Source: CALCCV01 sp964388665 (GTDB lineage: Bacteria > Bdellovibrionota > Bdellovibrionia > Bdellovibrionales > Bdellovibrionaceae). Taken from it: DNA of 64,000 bases. Position numbers and translations under genes: made by a program. Positions 33,128 through 42,511 of this stretch are shown piece by piece (positions within the stretch are counted from its first letter, which is position 1; every line of letters begins with the position of its first letter). The notes beneath the pieces are model-generated. The model was not told the DNA's origin, searched no databases, and saw nothing but the letters and a program-made list of their open reading frames with translations. Location of the stretch: positions 41,869 to 105,868 of the forward strand of contig CAYMBJ010000004.1 in assembly GCA_964388665.1 (NCBI GenBank), given 5' to 3'.

Positions 33128-33781
33128 CTATGCCCTAATATTGCGGTCACAAAAATAGGCCCAGAGGACGATCAACCACATTGCGAGAGCAGGCCCTGCT
33201 ATAGCGGCCGAAGGTGTGTCCAGTGGAACTTTTGGCCCGAAGACATTGCCCAAATACACCACGAACAAAAACCCAATTAAACTCCAAAAAATAATTTTCT
33301 CCTTGCGGGTGTTCCGCGGTGAAGCCTGAAGATACAAAAAGACTCCAGCAATAAAAATTCCGATCTCTACGATCAGCGTACCAGAAACAGAGTTCCAGAG
33401 TCCGAGACCAAACTTATTCATGCCAAAAAACAAGGGCAAATCTGCTCGATGGGTAACAAAATCCAAGAGCCAATGCGAAGCAATCGTGGCACCTATCACC
33501 AAGCCAGCGCGCTTGGAATTGGACAAACGCCATCCAATTGTCATACCGACCAGGCTATTTACTAGTGTCATAAAAAGACTGTGAGAATAGGGGTAGTGCA
33601 CAAAATCAAGTGGCGTAACTTGAGTTGCTCCAGGGTCTACCGTCACGCGTTCAATGCCGATCAAGACAAGAACTGGCCAAATGAGATCGAGCAACTGACA
33701 TGCAAAAAATAAAAACCCCAAATTGATCTCTGGAGCCAATTTTTTAGCCGCTAAACCCACACCAAAATGCCCAACAAACAT
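33128..33781 (-). CDS. YdjM/DUF457-like integral membrane protein
   Basis: 217 residues from the ATG at 33781 (GGAG 9 bases upstream). Starts MFVGHFGVGLAAKKL and contains HYPYSHSL and SHWLLDFVTHR, the His motifs of the YdjM/DUF457 group often annotated as membrane-bound metal-dependent hydrolases. Five to six membrane helices. Activity is not established for the family. 56 bp upstream of the acetyltransferase gene on the same strand. Confidence 0.82.
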   Translation of the reverse strand: MFVGHFGVGLAAKKLAPEINLGFLFFACQLLDLIWPVLVLIGIERVTVDPGATQVTPLDFVHYPYSHSLFMTLVNSLVGMTIGWRLSNSKRAGLVIGATIASHWLLDFVTHRADLPLFFGMNKFGLGLWNSVSGTLIVEIGIFIAGVFLYLQASPRNTRKEKIIFWSLIGFLFVVYLGNVFGPKVPLDTPSAAIAGPALAMWLIVLWAYFCDRNIRA

Positions 33782-33842
33782 ACACTCGCTCTCCAGTCTC
33801 AACTATCCAATATTTTTTAAAAAAATCAAGAGCGGATCTGGC

Positions 33843-33890
33843 AACTGAATTCGCAAAAAAACTCGCAAAAAAACTCGCAAAAAAAAATTC
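33843..33890. repeat. 12-bp tandem repeat (CTCGCAAAAAAA)
   Basis: Three copies of a CTCGCAAAAAAA-like unit in the spacer before the RlpA-like gene. A single similar copy occurs at 42383-42397. Probably slippage-generated. Confidence 0.7.
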
Positions 33891-34042
33891 ACATGAAAAT
33901 CAATTCCGTCTTCTGAATTGTGATGTAAGGTTCATTTTCAAATTTCGCATGATGGCCGTGCCTGTGTGGTCAATGCCATCAAATTATTATTAATTGGAGC
34001 CCAGTCTTTTTGCGACAGGCTCTAACTATCAAAAGGAGATAA

Positions 34043-34861
34043 ATGGTGTTGGGATTAGATAATGCAGTTTTGAGAGCGCTCAGAAACCTTTTTGTATTGG
34101 CGCCGTGTTTGTTTTTTGCAACCGATGCTTTTGGTCAATACGGTAGCAGCAACGGCTGGAATGGCGGAAACTACAACACAGTTAGCAGTAGCCGCACGTC
34201 AGGCGCAAGCTGGTCCGTCAATAATCCGCCAACTCCGCAGGCAAAACCCACCAATCGAAATAACTTTAGCAGCGGCAGCACCTCATCTCAGGACAAAGGC
34301 GGCAGCAACAGCGGCGCAAATTGGTCTATCAATAACCCTCCCAAGCCCGTAGCAAAACCCACGAATACAAATTCTAGCAGCAAGACCAAAACTGCGGAAA
34401 AACAAAATTCAGGAAGCAGCGGAGCCAATTGGTCAGTCAATAATCCACCAAAGCCAGTGGCAAGACCTGTCACTGCCAAAGATATCAAGCCACCCAACAG
34501 CCCCGATCGCATTTACGGTAAAACTCAGATTGGCGTTGCCTCATATTACGATGAGTGGTTCAACGGAAAAAAGATGGCCGATGGCAACATTTATGATGCT
34601 AACAAGTTGACGGCGGCACATCGCACATTGAATTTGGGCTCGAATGTCACTGTCACCAATTTAAATAATGGAAGACGCGTGGATGTCAAAGTCACAGACC
34701 GAGGGCCATTTGCCGATACACAGAATCGCATTCTTGATTTGACCCCTGCTGCAGCCAGAGCCATTGCGGGCATGTCATTCAGGGACATCGGCCTCTTTAA
34801 TGTGCGAATCGATCAATGGGGTCCTTATTTTAATCCACCGATGCGGGCTCCCAATCGCTAA
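34043..34861 (+). CDS. rlpA: RlpA-like double-psi beta-barrel protein with N-terminal repeats
   Basis: 272 residues from an ATG behind AAAAGGAG. Signal peptide (about residues 1-30, ending TDAFG). Residues ~50-150 hold three copies of a module GA(S/N)WS(V/I)NNPP(T/K)P followed by A(K/R)P, separated by Ser/Gly/Asn linkers. The C-terminal domain (about residues 165-265) is an RlpA-type double-psi barrel: GVASYYDEWFNGKKMADG, VTNLNNGRRVDVKVTDRGPF, RILDLTPAAARAI. RlpA proteins bind or cut peptide-free glycan strands at septa. No SPOR domain is present. A convergent terminator follows. Confidence 0.88.
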   Translation: MVLGLDNAVLRALRNLFVLAPCLFFATDAFGQYGSSNGWNGGNYNTVSSSRTSGASWSVNNPPTPQAKPTNRNNFSSGSTSSQDKGGSNSGANWSINNPPKPVAKPTNTNSSSKTKTAEKQNSGSSGANWSVNNPPKPVARPVTAKDIKPPNSPDRIYGKTQIGVASYYDEWFNGKKMADGNIYDANKLTAAHRTLNLGSNVTVTNLNNGRRVDVKVTDRGPFADTQNRILDLTPAAARAIAGMSFRDIGLFNVRIDQWGPYFNPPMRAPNR

Positions 34862-34898
34862 AAACAATGGTTGGAAACAATCGTTGGATTCGTCTTTC

Positions 34899-34934
34899 CT
34901 AGCCTCAAAAATTAACGTCGCTTTTTGAGGCTAG
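34899..34934. terminator. Bidirectional intrinsic terminator
   Basis: Thirteen-base perfect arms CTAGCCTCAAAAA (34899-34911) and TTTTTGAGGCTAG (34922-34934) around a 10-base loop. The A and T runs serve both directions, fitting its place between the convergent rlpA-like gene and the lipoprotein gene. Confidence 0.88.
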
Positions 34935-34939
34935 TGAAA

Positions 34940-36538
34940 TCAGTTTTTGACTTTCGTTCCCTGAAATCTCCCAGGTCCCAAAAGGTAAACAACATCGGCC
35001 GCTACTTCCTTTACCTCAGTGGAGTCTTCCCAATCGATCTTCATCCCATTGATCGTCATGGAAAAGAACTGCGTGGTAGCTATGTCTTCGAGATAACTTG
35101 TCGAAAAAAGCAACTGGGACTGTTTCGGTAAATAGTTGCCAATCATAAAGAACTCATGAGTATCGCTAGGGTCACTCTTTTTGAAGTACGAAAAGTTCGC
35201 TGTCAAAGTCTCCTTCAATCCTTCCTCAGGAACAGACAATTCAGTGATCGCTATTTTTAAAACACCATTGAATTCGATTTCTTTTTCTCCCCAGGAAGAA
35301 AAAACCACCCGACCTTCGTACTCACCCACTATTTTTTGCCACAGTTCGCGTTGTCGCTTTGGAAACTCTTCGTCGATGCCATCGGGAGTACCAGTTGCTG
35401 GACCCACATAAGATGCCACGGCTTCACCGAGGGGGCCTGAGTGATCCTGAAATCGCCCCTTGAGTGCCATTCTCTGCGTGCTAGAATCAGGTGAGACGAA
35501 CATTCGTATCTCAGTCTTTTGTCCCTGCAAAATGAGTTCGCCAACAGGTTGACCCACGGCGCACTGAGCACTGTTGTTGCAGATCTTCTGATTCGGAAAG
35601 TATCGCGCATTCATAAATTCAATGGGTTGAGCAATCAAAATTTTACCGCATGTCAGTTGCTGGTATCTTGCGATCAGTTCAGGCCAATAGATCGGCTCCC
35701 CTTGATCGTTGGAATCAACGGCCACCTCGCGCGAAAACACTTGCAATTCGAACTTGTTTTGCAGGGGTTGCTCGCCCATAATTTGAGTCAGGTAATGGCC
35801 CTTGTATGCGCCCATAATTGGCTCGTAGGCCTTGTTCAACCGGGCTCTCGTCTCTAGATAATTATTTTCGTGATAGTTGCCCGATGCCTTAGAAGACTTT
35901 CTGAGCTCGCCAATACCGGCCATTGCTCCATTGATCTGCAATCGCACGGAAGTCAGAGACCCCTGCGCGGCGATGGCGGTGAGTACAAGGCTGTATATTG
36001 AGTTTTCGGATTTCTTGTTGGGGCGATCGGTGCCGGGACGATCGTCCTCATCTTTTGACGGCTTGCCATCAGGGCCAGTGGTCGGGCCATTTAGGCCGGA
36101 TTTATCGGCCTGGCCTAAATTGGTAAAATAGAGCGCGCCCGTCTCCTTAGAATAGTCAATATTCAAAAAGTGATCTGGCTCAATGCCGCGCTCGCGTCGC
36201 AACCACGCCAACGGCGAGACAACAAACTGCGGACGACCATTCTCATCGATTCCATTTGGCAATCTCTGCAGGCGTATACTGAGACGAATGGGATAGTGAT
36301 CGTTTTTATCGTTGGGGTTTGCGATTTCTCCCTCATATTCGCCCAGCAAAGATCCATAAAGAGCTTCCAATTTTTCATTCTTTTTTGTCGTGTCACCGTC
36401 CGACAACGTCACGTCTGGGCTAGAGGAGTCTCCACACGAAGTCACAAGCATTGAAAATAAACTCAAAACAATGACCAACTTAACTCTGAACAGGTGTATC
36501 AAAAGACTCTTCAAAAAACTCACCTCAGATTTTTTCAT
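34940..36538 (-). CDS. Lipoprotein, paralogue of its upstream neighbour
   Basis: 532 residues from the ATG at 36538, one base after the stop of the preceding gene. Lipoprotein signal (hydrophobic run then LVTSC). Two or more similar repeats of about 150-180 residues appear, each starting with a phrase such as LLGEYEGEI, IMGAYKGHY or IVGEYEGRV, so each protein may hold three copies of one beta-rich domain. Shares with the upstream protein the order LQR(L/V)P, (F/Y)TVSPLA and (I/M)(D/E)Y then GALYF or GRFFM. No family recognised. Last gene of a four-gene operon. Confidence 0.75.
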   Translation of the reverse strand: MKKSEVSFLKSLLIHLFRVKLVIVLSLFSMLVTSCGDSSSPDVTLSDGDTTKKNEKLEALYGSLLGEYEGEIANPNDKNDHYPIRLSIRLQRLPNGIDENGRPQFVVSPLAWLRRERGIEPDHFLNIDYSKETGALYFTNLGQADKSGLNGPTTGPDGKPSKDEDDRPGTDRPNKKSENSIYSLVLTAIAAQGSLTSVRLQINGAMAGIGELRKSSKASGNYHENNYLETRARLNKAYEPIMGAYKGHYLTQIMGEQPLQNKFELQVFSREVAVDSNDQGEPIYWPELIARYQQLTCGKILIAQPIEFMNARYFPNQKICNNSAQCAVGQPVGELILQGQKTEIRMFVSPDSSTQRMALKGRFQDHSGPLGEAVASYVGPATGTPDGIDEEFPKRQRELWQKIVGEYEGRVVFSSWGEKEIEFNGVLKIAITELSVPEEGLKETLTANFSYFKKSDPSDTHEFFMIGNYLPKQSQLLFSTSYLEDIATTQFFSMTINGMKIDWEDSTEVKEVAADVVYLLGPGRFQGTKVKN

Positions 36539-36539
36539 G

Positions 36540-38153
36540 CTATTTTCCCTTCTGACTAAGGAGTCCATCAAAATCTGCGTTTCCGTAGGCTGAATTGATC
36601 CGCGCTTTAACTTCTGGTTCTTTAGTATTGATAGGGTATTCCAGTTGAAAGCGGACAGGCCTTGTATCCAGCAAAGGGTCCGTGGCAAAACTCACTTTAC
36701 CATCCCTTGGGAGGTACTCGCCCAAAAGATTGAACCTCTTCTCGCCCCCTTTTAAAACCGCCTCAAAAGTTGCTGCAAGCCTTGGTTCCACCGCTCCATT
36801 CTTGTAAATATTCATGATGTAAACTTTTAGATAAGCTGGAAATTTTTTGCCTGAGTATTTTCCGCTGGTGAACAAAATTGTGCCGCCAAACTTGCCAACA
36901 AATTGACGCCACACTGACAGCCGCTGAGTATAGGACTCATCCTCCAGGCCGGAGCTAAGACCCATCGCAGGCCCCACCCTGTCAGCCTTCACATTGCCGA
37001 TGAATCCGCTGACATCGCTGAGCTCACCCTCAAGTAGCACTCCATTGGACTCTGATACTCCAGACTCTGCAGGCAGCCCACCAATGTTCTTTTCTATTTC
37101 CATGTCTAGAATCAACTTTAAATCATCCCCGCCCAGTATGAGCTGGTCACCCTTGGCACTTTTGATTCGCCTCGCACTGAGCCGATAATATGCCTCTGCC
37201 AGCGGCAAGCCGCGGAAATCCTTGCGCTGATAAAAGGCCACCAAGCGACTCCACATGATGAGCTCGCCCTGATCATTGCGACCCGAACTGAACTCTTCGA
37301 CAAACAAATTGAGTGTGAATGTGCTTGATACTTTTTTTCCATTCACCTCTTCAATGAGTGTGCCTTCATAGGAGCCTTCCGCCGCAGATAAAAAACTCTT
37401 CAATCGGTCTCTGGAATCCTGATAATCACCAGCAAACGAGGTGGGCAGTTCCTTCGACACTTGCGTTAAATCCAGCTTGCCGCCAGGTCGACCGTCAAAT
37501 GTGACAGAGGCCTGATCAACTCTCCCATTTAAAATGAAGCCGTCAATGGCAACCATGGCAATCTGGTTTTCAGATGAGCCAGAACCCGGAGTTCCACCAC
37601 CTTCAATAGGGCGACCGACATCCGTCATAAAAAATCTACCCGACTCCTGCTTGTATTCCATTGTCATCAATATATCCGGTCGAATGACTTCGGAGTATCT
37701 CAGACGAGCCAGCGGGCTCACCGTATACTTCATACGACCATTGACGTCGTACCCCTTGGGTACCCTCTGCAAAGAGATCGTTAAACTCACTGCCTCCGGC
37801 GCCGGCGCTTCGGCAAGAGTGTCTGCAACAGGCTCACCGCTACCTGTCTCAGCAGCGCCGGCCTCTGCAGCTCCGGCCTCAGAGCCAGCTAAAGGGCGCT
37901 CTGTGATCTGCCCTTCGTAAACGCCAACAATGTTCTGATAAAAGGCCTCAAGCTTGAGATTTTCTTTCTGCAAGTCGGTGTCCGCACCGATGTTGTTTTC
38001 ACTGTCGCGATCATGCGAGCAAGAAATCATTCCGATAAAAATCAATGGTATCAACAATGACACTCGCAAACCAACAGGCAAAAAGCGTCCGACACTCAAT
38101 CGCAAATGGGTTCGCAGAAGAGGCTGCAAATCGCATTTCTTAAATTTCATCAT
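36540..38153 (-). CDS. Lipoprotein, paralogue of its downstream neighbour
   Basis: 537 residues from the first of two ATGs (AGGAG 10 bases upstream, inside the tolC-like gene end). Lipoprotein signal (lipobox GMISC). An Ala/Gly/Glu-rich low-complexity insert (about residues 95-120) follows the first EGQI phrase. Repeated beginnings IVGVYEGQI, AEGSYEGTL and FVGKFGGTI suggest three related beta-rich domains. Paralogous to the next gene over its length; duplication in tandem. Predicted outer-membrane lipoprotein working with the TolC-like protein encoded 2 bp upstream. Confidence 0.75.
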   Translation of the reverse strand: MMKFKKCDLQPLLRTHLRLSVGRFLPVGLRVSLLIPLIFIGMISCSHDRDSENNIGADTDLQKENLKLEAFYQNIVGVYEGQITERPLAGSEAGAAEAGAAETGSGEPVADTLAEAPAPEAVSLTISLQRVPKGYDVNGRMKYTVSPLARLRYSEVIRPDILMTMEYKQESGRFFMTDVGRPIEGGGTPGSGSSENQIAMVAIDGFILNGRVDQASVTFDGRPGGKLDLTQVSKELPTSFAGDYQDSRDRLKSFLSAAEGSYEGTLIEEVNGKKVSSTFTLNLFVEEFSSGRNDQGELIMWSRLVAFYQRKDFRGLPLAEAYYRLSARRIKSAKGDQLILGGDDLKLILDMEIEKNIGGLPAESGVSESNGVLLEGELSDVSGFIGNVKADRVGPAMGLSSGLEDESYTQRLSVWRQFVGKFGGTILFTSGKYSGKKFPAYLKVYIMNIYKNGAVEPRLAATFEAVLKGGEKRFNLLGEYLPRDGKVSFATDPLLDTRPVRFQLEYPINTKEPEVKARINSAYGNADFDGLLSQKGK

Positions 38154-38155
38154 AT

Positions 38156-39682
38156 TTAATTCACTCCTAAGAGTTCACTGGGACTTTTCACTAGCTCGTC
38201 TCTAAAAGCTGCCCATTCATTTAAAACTATATGAAAATTTCCCGTGGCCTCGGTCGCAGCCGTTTCTGATCGACTTAACTCATTGAGCGCGCGAACATAA
38301 TCATCAAGGCTGGTGCGCCCTTGGCGATAGGTCACCAACAGATCCTTGACGGCTTGCCTGCGAAAGCCCACCTGTTTGCGAGCACTGACCGCCACGCCGT
38401 ACATAGCCTTGGCTTGTCTTTCTGAATTCAAAATCTGAATCTGGATGGCTTTCTTCGCGCTCTCTAATTCAATTTTCGACTTCAATTGCAATTGTCTGTG
38501 ATGAGCAATGTTTCGCGAAGTGAATCCCGAGCCAAACTGGATACCCAGCTCCACGCCCACGAAATACGATTTCTTTTCGCCCGATTTCAACTCACTCATG
38601 GACTCAGCGGAGTCTTTCTCTAGGCCTGTGGCGCCCACTCTGCCAACGACCGCCAAGCTGGGTTGGCTGTCTGACTCAATCTCGTCAAGTTTACTTTCTT
38701 GGCTAGACGCTAGCCTTTCAAGAGAGCGAACCACTCGCAGATCTTCAATTTTTACTTTTGCCAACGACGGAACCAGAGGGAGCTCTTGCGGCGCCTCTAG
38801 TTCAAAATCAGCTCCCGCCGAAGTGTCGAGCGCAGCGGCGGATTCACTCGTGCTGTTTTCGAGGCTTGAGCTGCTTTCAAGATTCAAAAGGCGTGCAAGC
38901 TCCGCCTTGTCTTGCAAATACTCTATTGAGGCTTCTTTTACACGTTTTTCCCATTCTTCTAGTTCGGCGGAGGCCTGAGCAAATTCGCCTGGGCCTGCAA
39001 AGCCAAGGCGACGCTTCCTTGTGGCCTCATTTGTTAGCTGCGCATAACGATCTCTGGCCTCTAAACTCTCTCTAAAAAGCTGTCCAGAAACAAAGGTTTT
39101 CCAATACTGTTTTAAAGCATTCAGAACTAGCTCTTCCACCTTCTCAAAGGTTTGAATGCGCTGGCCCAGTGACTTTTGACTAGCAGATGTGAGCCGCCTA
39201 CGATCCGCGTAACCAAATGAATTTTGCCAAAGCTCCTGACGCAACTCGAGCATGACCTTGTTGTAGGTTTGAAACTCCTCACGAAAGCTTGTTGAAAAGG
39301 GGGTCAACTCCGATTTTTGATCAGTGAGATCATAGTTCAATTTGAGCTGGGTTCCTGTGACTAATTTTTTCGACAATGAAAGCTGTGTAGTATAGGAGCT
39401 ATCCATGTCATTGTTGAGACCACCCAATGACTCCTCACTGGTCTTTGCAGAGCCCAGCGCCAACATCAGTTCCCAGCTCCAATCTTTGAGCTGCTCATCC
39501 TCATCCCAGCGATCAATTTCCAATTGCGCGCGAATCTGGCGCATCTCGTAACTGTTTTTGATAACCAAATCAGTGATCGCCTGCGGTGTGAGTTTGAGTG
39601 GCGCCTTGCCGACAGCAGCCTTGCTGGCAGCAGCATAGACCAAGGAGGCAATAGAAAAAATCAAAACTGCTGCTTTTACCAT
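38156..39682 (-). CDS. TolC family outer-membrane channel protein
   Basis: 508 residues with a signal peptide (MVKAAVLIFSIASLVYAAASKA). It has two-fold helical repeats typical of the outer membrane efflux family: LTPQAITDLVIKNSYEMRQIRAQ at the start of repeat one and long helices (SASQKSLGQRIQTFEKVEEL; IELESAKKAIQIQILNSERQ) in both halves, with a late YRQGRTSLDDYVRALNEL, a classic C-terminal TolC phrase. Would form a trimeric outer-membrane tunnel. No membrane-fusion protein or inner-membrane pump is encoded next to it. Overlaps the preceding barrel gene by 7 bases. Confidence 0.88.
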   Translation of the reverse strand: MVKAAVLIFSIASLVYAAASKAAVGKAPLKLTPQAITDLVIKNSYEMRQIRAQLEIDRWDEDEQLKDWSWELMLALGSAKTSEESLGGLNNDMDSSYTTQLSLSKKLVTGTQLKLNYDLTDQKSELTPFSTSFREEFQTYNKVMLELRQELWQNSFGYADRRRLTSASQKSLGQRIQTFEKVEELVLNALKQYWKTFVSGQLFRESLEARDRYAQLTNEATRKRRLGFAGPGEFAQASAELEEWEKRVKEASIEYLQDKAELARLLNLESSSSLENSTSESAAALDTSAGADFELEAPQELPLVPSLAKVKIEDLRVVRSLERLASSQESKLDEIESDSQPSLAVVGRVGATGLEKDSAESMSELKSGEKKSYFVGVELGIQFGSGFTSRNIAHHRQLQLKSKIELESAKKAIQIQILNSERQAKAMYGVAVSARKQVGFRRQAVKDLLVTYRQGRTSLDDYVRALNELSRSETAATEATGNFHIVLNEWAAFRDELVKSPSELLGVN

Positions 39683-40491
39683 ATGGCTTTTACCCCCACT
39701 GCTGGAGAGGGATTCAAACGCAGCTGATCCTCAGCGCTTGCCAGCGTCAGCTGAGTCTGCAGCGTCAAAGACACAGGTTCCCAAACTCTCCAGGTCATGC
39801 CCAAATCAACGATGCCTTGCGACTGCGTGAACGCATCTCGTGTGAAGTCACTCTTTCCAGTTAAAATGGACTGCGTCATCTGCCAGGAGATGCCGGTCTC
39901 AAAAAAGACCGATCTCCATAGCGGATACATCGCAAACAGACCCAGCTTTGATTCGATTACAGAAAATCGCAGATCAGAAAATGTGTAGCCACTTGAAGGG
40001 ACAGTTATCTGCCCCGCTGTGCTACCGTAACCCAAACCAGCTTTGAGCCCTAGAGACAGAGGGCGGTCATACAATTTTCTATTCCAAAACCCGACTTGAA
40101 TCTCTCCCTCATAGAATTGTGAGCTGGCAAAATTATCACCAGAATAACTGAGGGCCTGAGCCGCAACGCCAGAGTCCTTATCCGGAACATCTAGATTCCC
40201 CAATTTGCGCTCACCCGAAATCCTCATAGGCCTCAGCATCAGCGAAATCGCAACCATTGGGCCGTCGCCCTCACCCGAGAGCACAATTGGCTCAATAGCC
40301 ACAGTGGCTGGCGTTGCCGCCCTGTCAGCTGCAGGCGCTTTATGCGATTTCGCTGGATCCGGCTGGGCGTGCTCAATAGCCTGCAGGGCCTCTGTTTCCA
40401 AATTGGTCGAGCCAAAAGCAAAGCTACAAGGGCAAATAATGACGGCCATCACTGCCATCAAAAATGGTTTGATTTCTCTACAAATAGACAC
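39676..40491 (-). CDS. Putative outer-membrane beta-barrel protein
   Basis: 271 residues from a GTG at 40491 (weak AGG upstream); an in-frame ATG 12 codons later is an alternative. Signal peptide ends near CSFAFGS. An Ala/Pro-rich segment (residues 40-65) precedes about eight strand-like stretches (ISLMLRPMRIS, YEGEIQVGFW, LSLGLKAGLGYG, VFFETGISWQM, VSLTLQTQLTL) and a final VGVKAIW ending in Trp, as in outer-membrane barrels. First gene of the operon; its TAA stop overlaps the ATG of the TolC-like gene. Confidence 0.68.
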   Translation of the reverse strand: MSICREIKPFLMAVMAVIICPCSFAFGSTNLETEALQAIEHAQPDPAKSHKAPAADRAATPATVAIEPIVLSGEGDGPMVAISLMLRPMRISGERKLGNLDVPDKDSGVAAQALSYSGDNFASSQFYEGEIQVGFWNRKLYDRPLSLGLKAGLGYGSTAGQITVPSSGYTFSDLRFSVIESKLGLFAMYPLWRSVFFETGISWQMTQSILTGKSDFTRDAFTQSQGIVDLGMTWRVWEPVSLTLQTQLTLASAEDQLRLNPSPAVGVKAIW

Positions 40492-40974
40492 TGCCTGTAA
40501 CTATGAACAGGAGGCGCCTGTGTCAAAACAAATAGACTTTACACAGCGGCAGTTTACAATTTTTTGCATTTCTTACAGGAATTTTCGGAGCTTCAAAAAC
40601 TCACTGAATAGTCTAAGCGTGAAGACCAGCATTAATGTTGCTCTAAGGGCAGATCGCGTCAGATCTCTGACAAATTTCCACTAAAATAGCTTGGTGGAGC
40701 CTGCTCAGTTTCGGCACCCTACTGCAGCGCCAGCTAGGTGCAAAAGGTTTGTAATCTGACCAAGAGCCTATCCCAAAATTGAGTTCGTCGTGAGGAAGCC
40801 AGAGTTGAGTTGATAAATCTGATCCCCCACACAAAATCACATCACAATCTTACAATAATTGTCACTTCTGACTAAATACGAGACAATCACATTTCCGAAG
40901 TGGAGCGAATTTTCTTTCATAGAGGCGTTGCAATTTGAAATAAATGGCGCGAAAACTGCAAGTCCTAGAACAAG
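40492..40974. other. 480-bp divergent intergenic region
   Basis: Lies between the barrel-TolC operon and the ATP-grasp-like gene. No gene, terminator or RNA motif recognised. It contains a GAGCCTATCCC string at 40767, related to short GAGCCT motifs elsewhere, and a -24/-12-like sequence TGGCGCGAAAACTGCA at 40945-40960 whose predicted start would fall only four bases before the next ATG. Confidence 0.35.
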
Positions 40975-42372
40975 ATGATTCAACCTCTCATACGCAAAAT
41001 TGGTATTTCTGCAACCTTCGTGATTTTAGCTCTATTCTATTCGATGGGAGCTTTAGCTACAAATTTGAACTGCTCTAAAGCAGTGAAGAAACTACTTCTT
41101 TCAACTTCTTCTAGTTATAGCCATTTGAATCAAGTGACATCGAAGGTCATTGGCGAAATTTCAGCGCGACCAGAAATCAACCCATCCAAAATCCTTAGCC
41201 CTCTATCGGTCAACATTCGCGCTCGCCGAAATGATTTGGTTGATTTTCTTTACCAAAGGGACTTGATCGAGGCCTCCAGTTTGACACGATTGTACCTAGA
41301 CAAGCTCATTATGGCGAAGGTTCTCGAAAAATATTTGGGTCCAGCCTTCGATAGGTTTCACCCCAAAACGCTGGGTCTTAAGGAATTCCTATCAAAACAT
41401 AAACTCGTGGACTCATTCGGAGCCATAACTGCTGATCACTCCCGAATAGCGCTCGCATTTGAAGAGGAGTTCCCGAACGGATTCATTTTGAAACCCGCTC
41501 TTGCATGGAATTCTGGAGGTAAAGGTTTTTTTACAGACCAAACTGCGATTGTAGAGTCTCTCCTTCGACCCGACTCTGAAATATACAAAAGCTCTGAGTT
41601 TTTAGACCCCTATCGAGCCATTGCAGACAATGAAGAGGTTATTACCAGCGGCGAAAAACTGATCATTCAAGCAAGAATCGCAGGGACAGTTCTCAGCGAC
41701 AGCAGTCATCCTGCCGGGACAGGTGAAGCAATGGAGTACCGAGTTCACTCTCTCTACAATAAAGTCGTTACTGGCGCGACAAGAAATCGCTGGGGCGTGG
41801 AAGTTCACGATGAAGTGTTGGTGAAAAGAATCGAAGATTTTGTTCAAGATCTACTTGGACGACTCCCGATGAAACTCACTAATCGTCAAGCCTGGTCATT
41901 TGATGTCTTCGTCACAGAGAGTGGAGACATGAAATTAGTCGAAATCAATACCAATCGTGGATTACAAACAAATTGGTCTGGTTTCCTTCACTATCCTTGG
42001 GTTGTAGGAGCCTATGTTCGCCACCTTGAACTGCAATACGGTTGGAGTTTTTTGGGTCCTTCTGGTTGGCTTTTAAGAAACAATCTCGGCAATATCAAAG
42101 CCTCACTTAAACGTGATTTTCAATATTATATCGAAGAATCAAAGACCTCGGAAAATGTTCGCTCAGAAGCCATTCCTGAGCTTTCAGCACTTGCCCAGCA
42201 GAGTCTAGACCTTCTCAAAAGAGGCAAAGATCAGGTGCTAATCCCAAGCAGCAAAGAGTTTTCCGACACAGAGCTTCTTCTCACTCAATTTCACAGTCTA
42301 ATGAGTGTGGCGAAGCAGGTCGGCGACAAAGGATGGCAGAGCTTTGAAAGCTGGGCTCTTTCGCTTGACTAA
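40975..42372 (+). CDS. Exported ATP-grasp-like protein
   Basis: 465 residues; no good ribosome site before the only sensible ATG. Signal peptide (MIQPLIRKIGISATFVILALFYSMGALA, cleavage ALA-TN). The middle third reads like an ATP-grasp ligase: GFILKPALAWNSGGKGFF as the nucleotide-binding loop, EYRVHSLYNKVV, and FDVFVTESGDMKLVEINTN as the metal-binding strand pair (Asp...Glu-x-Asn). ATP-grasp enzymes join a carboxylate to an amine using ATP. A secreted one is odd because the periplasm lacks ATP; it might act after delivery into a prey cell, or have lost ATP use. The call rests on motifs, not overall similarity. Confidence 0.6.
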   Translation: MIQPLIRKIGISATFVILALFYSMGALATNLNCSKAVKKLLLSTSSSYSHLNQVTSKVIGEISARPEINPSKILSPLSVNIRARRNDLVDFLYQRDLIEASSLTRLYLDKLIMAKVLEKYLGPAFDRFHPKTLGLKEFLSKHKLVDSFGAITADHSRIALAFEEEFPNGFILKPALAWNSGGKGFFTDQTAIVESLLRPDSEIYKSSEFLDPYRAIADNEEVITSGEKLIIQARIAGTVLSDSSHPAGTGEAMEYRVHSLYNKVVTGATRNRWGVEVHDEVLVKRIEDFVQDLLGRLPMKLTNRQAWSFDVFVTESGDMKLVEINTNRGLQTNWSGFLHYPWVVGAYVRHLELQYGWSFLGPSGWLLRNNLGNIKASLKRDFQYYIEESKTSENVRSEAIPELSALAQQSLDLLKRGKDQVLIPSSKEFSDTELLLTQFHSLMSVAKQVGDKGWQSFESWALSLD

Positions 42373-42511
42373 ATTTGCAAACTCGCAAAAAAAAACTCAT
42401 TGCTTCAGGACCTTAGTTCATCCCTTTTTTTCCGCACGACTTTAATGAAGTCTAAATATACAATTCAAACAGCGGACGACATATTCATTTGGAACCATTG
42501 GGAGAAGTGAA

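Noticed and set aside
33843..33890. Short repeats considered as a CRISPR array
   Set aside because: Units are 12 bp, contiguous and A-rich with no spacers, so they are a simple tandem repeat.
40945..40960. Sigma-54-like sequence before the ATP-grasp-like gene
   Set aside because: GG and GC spacing is correct, but the predicted start falls about four bases before the ATG and two fixed bases differ.
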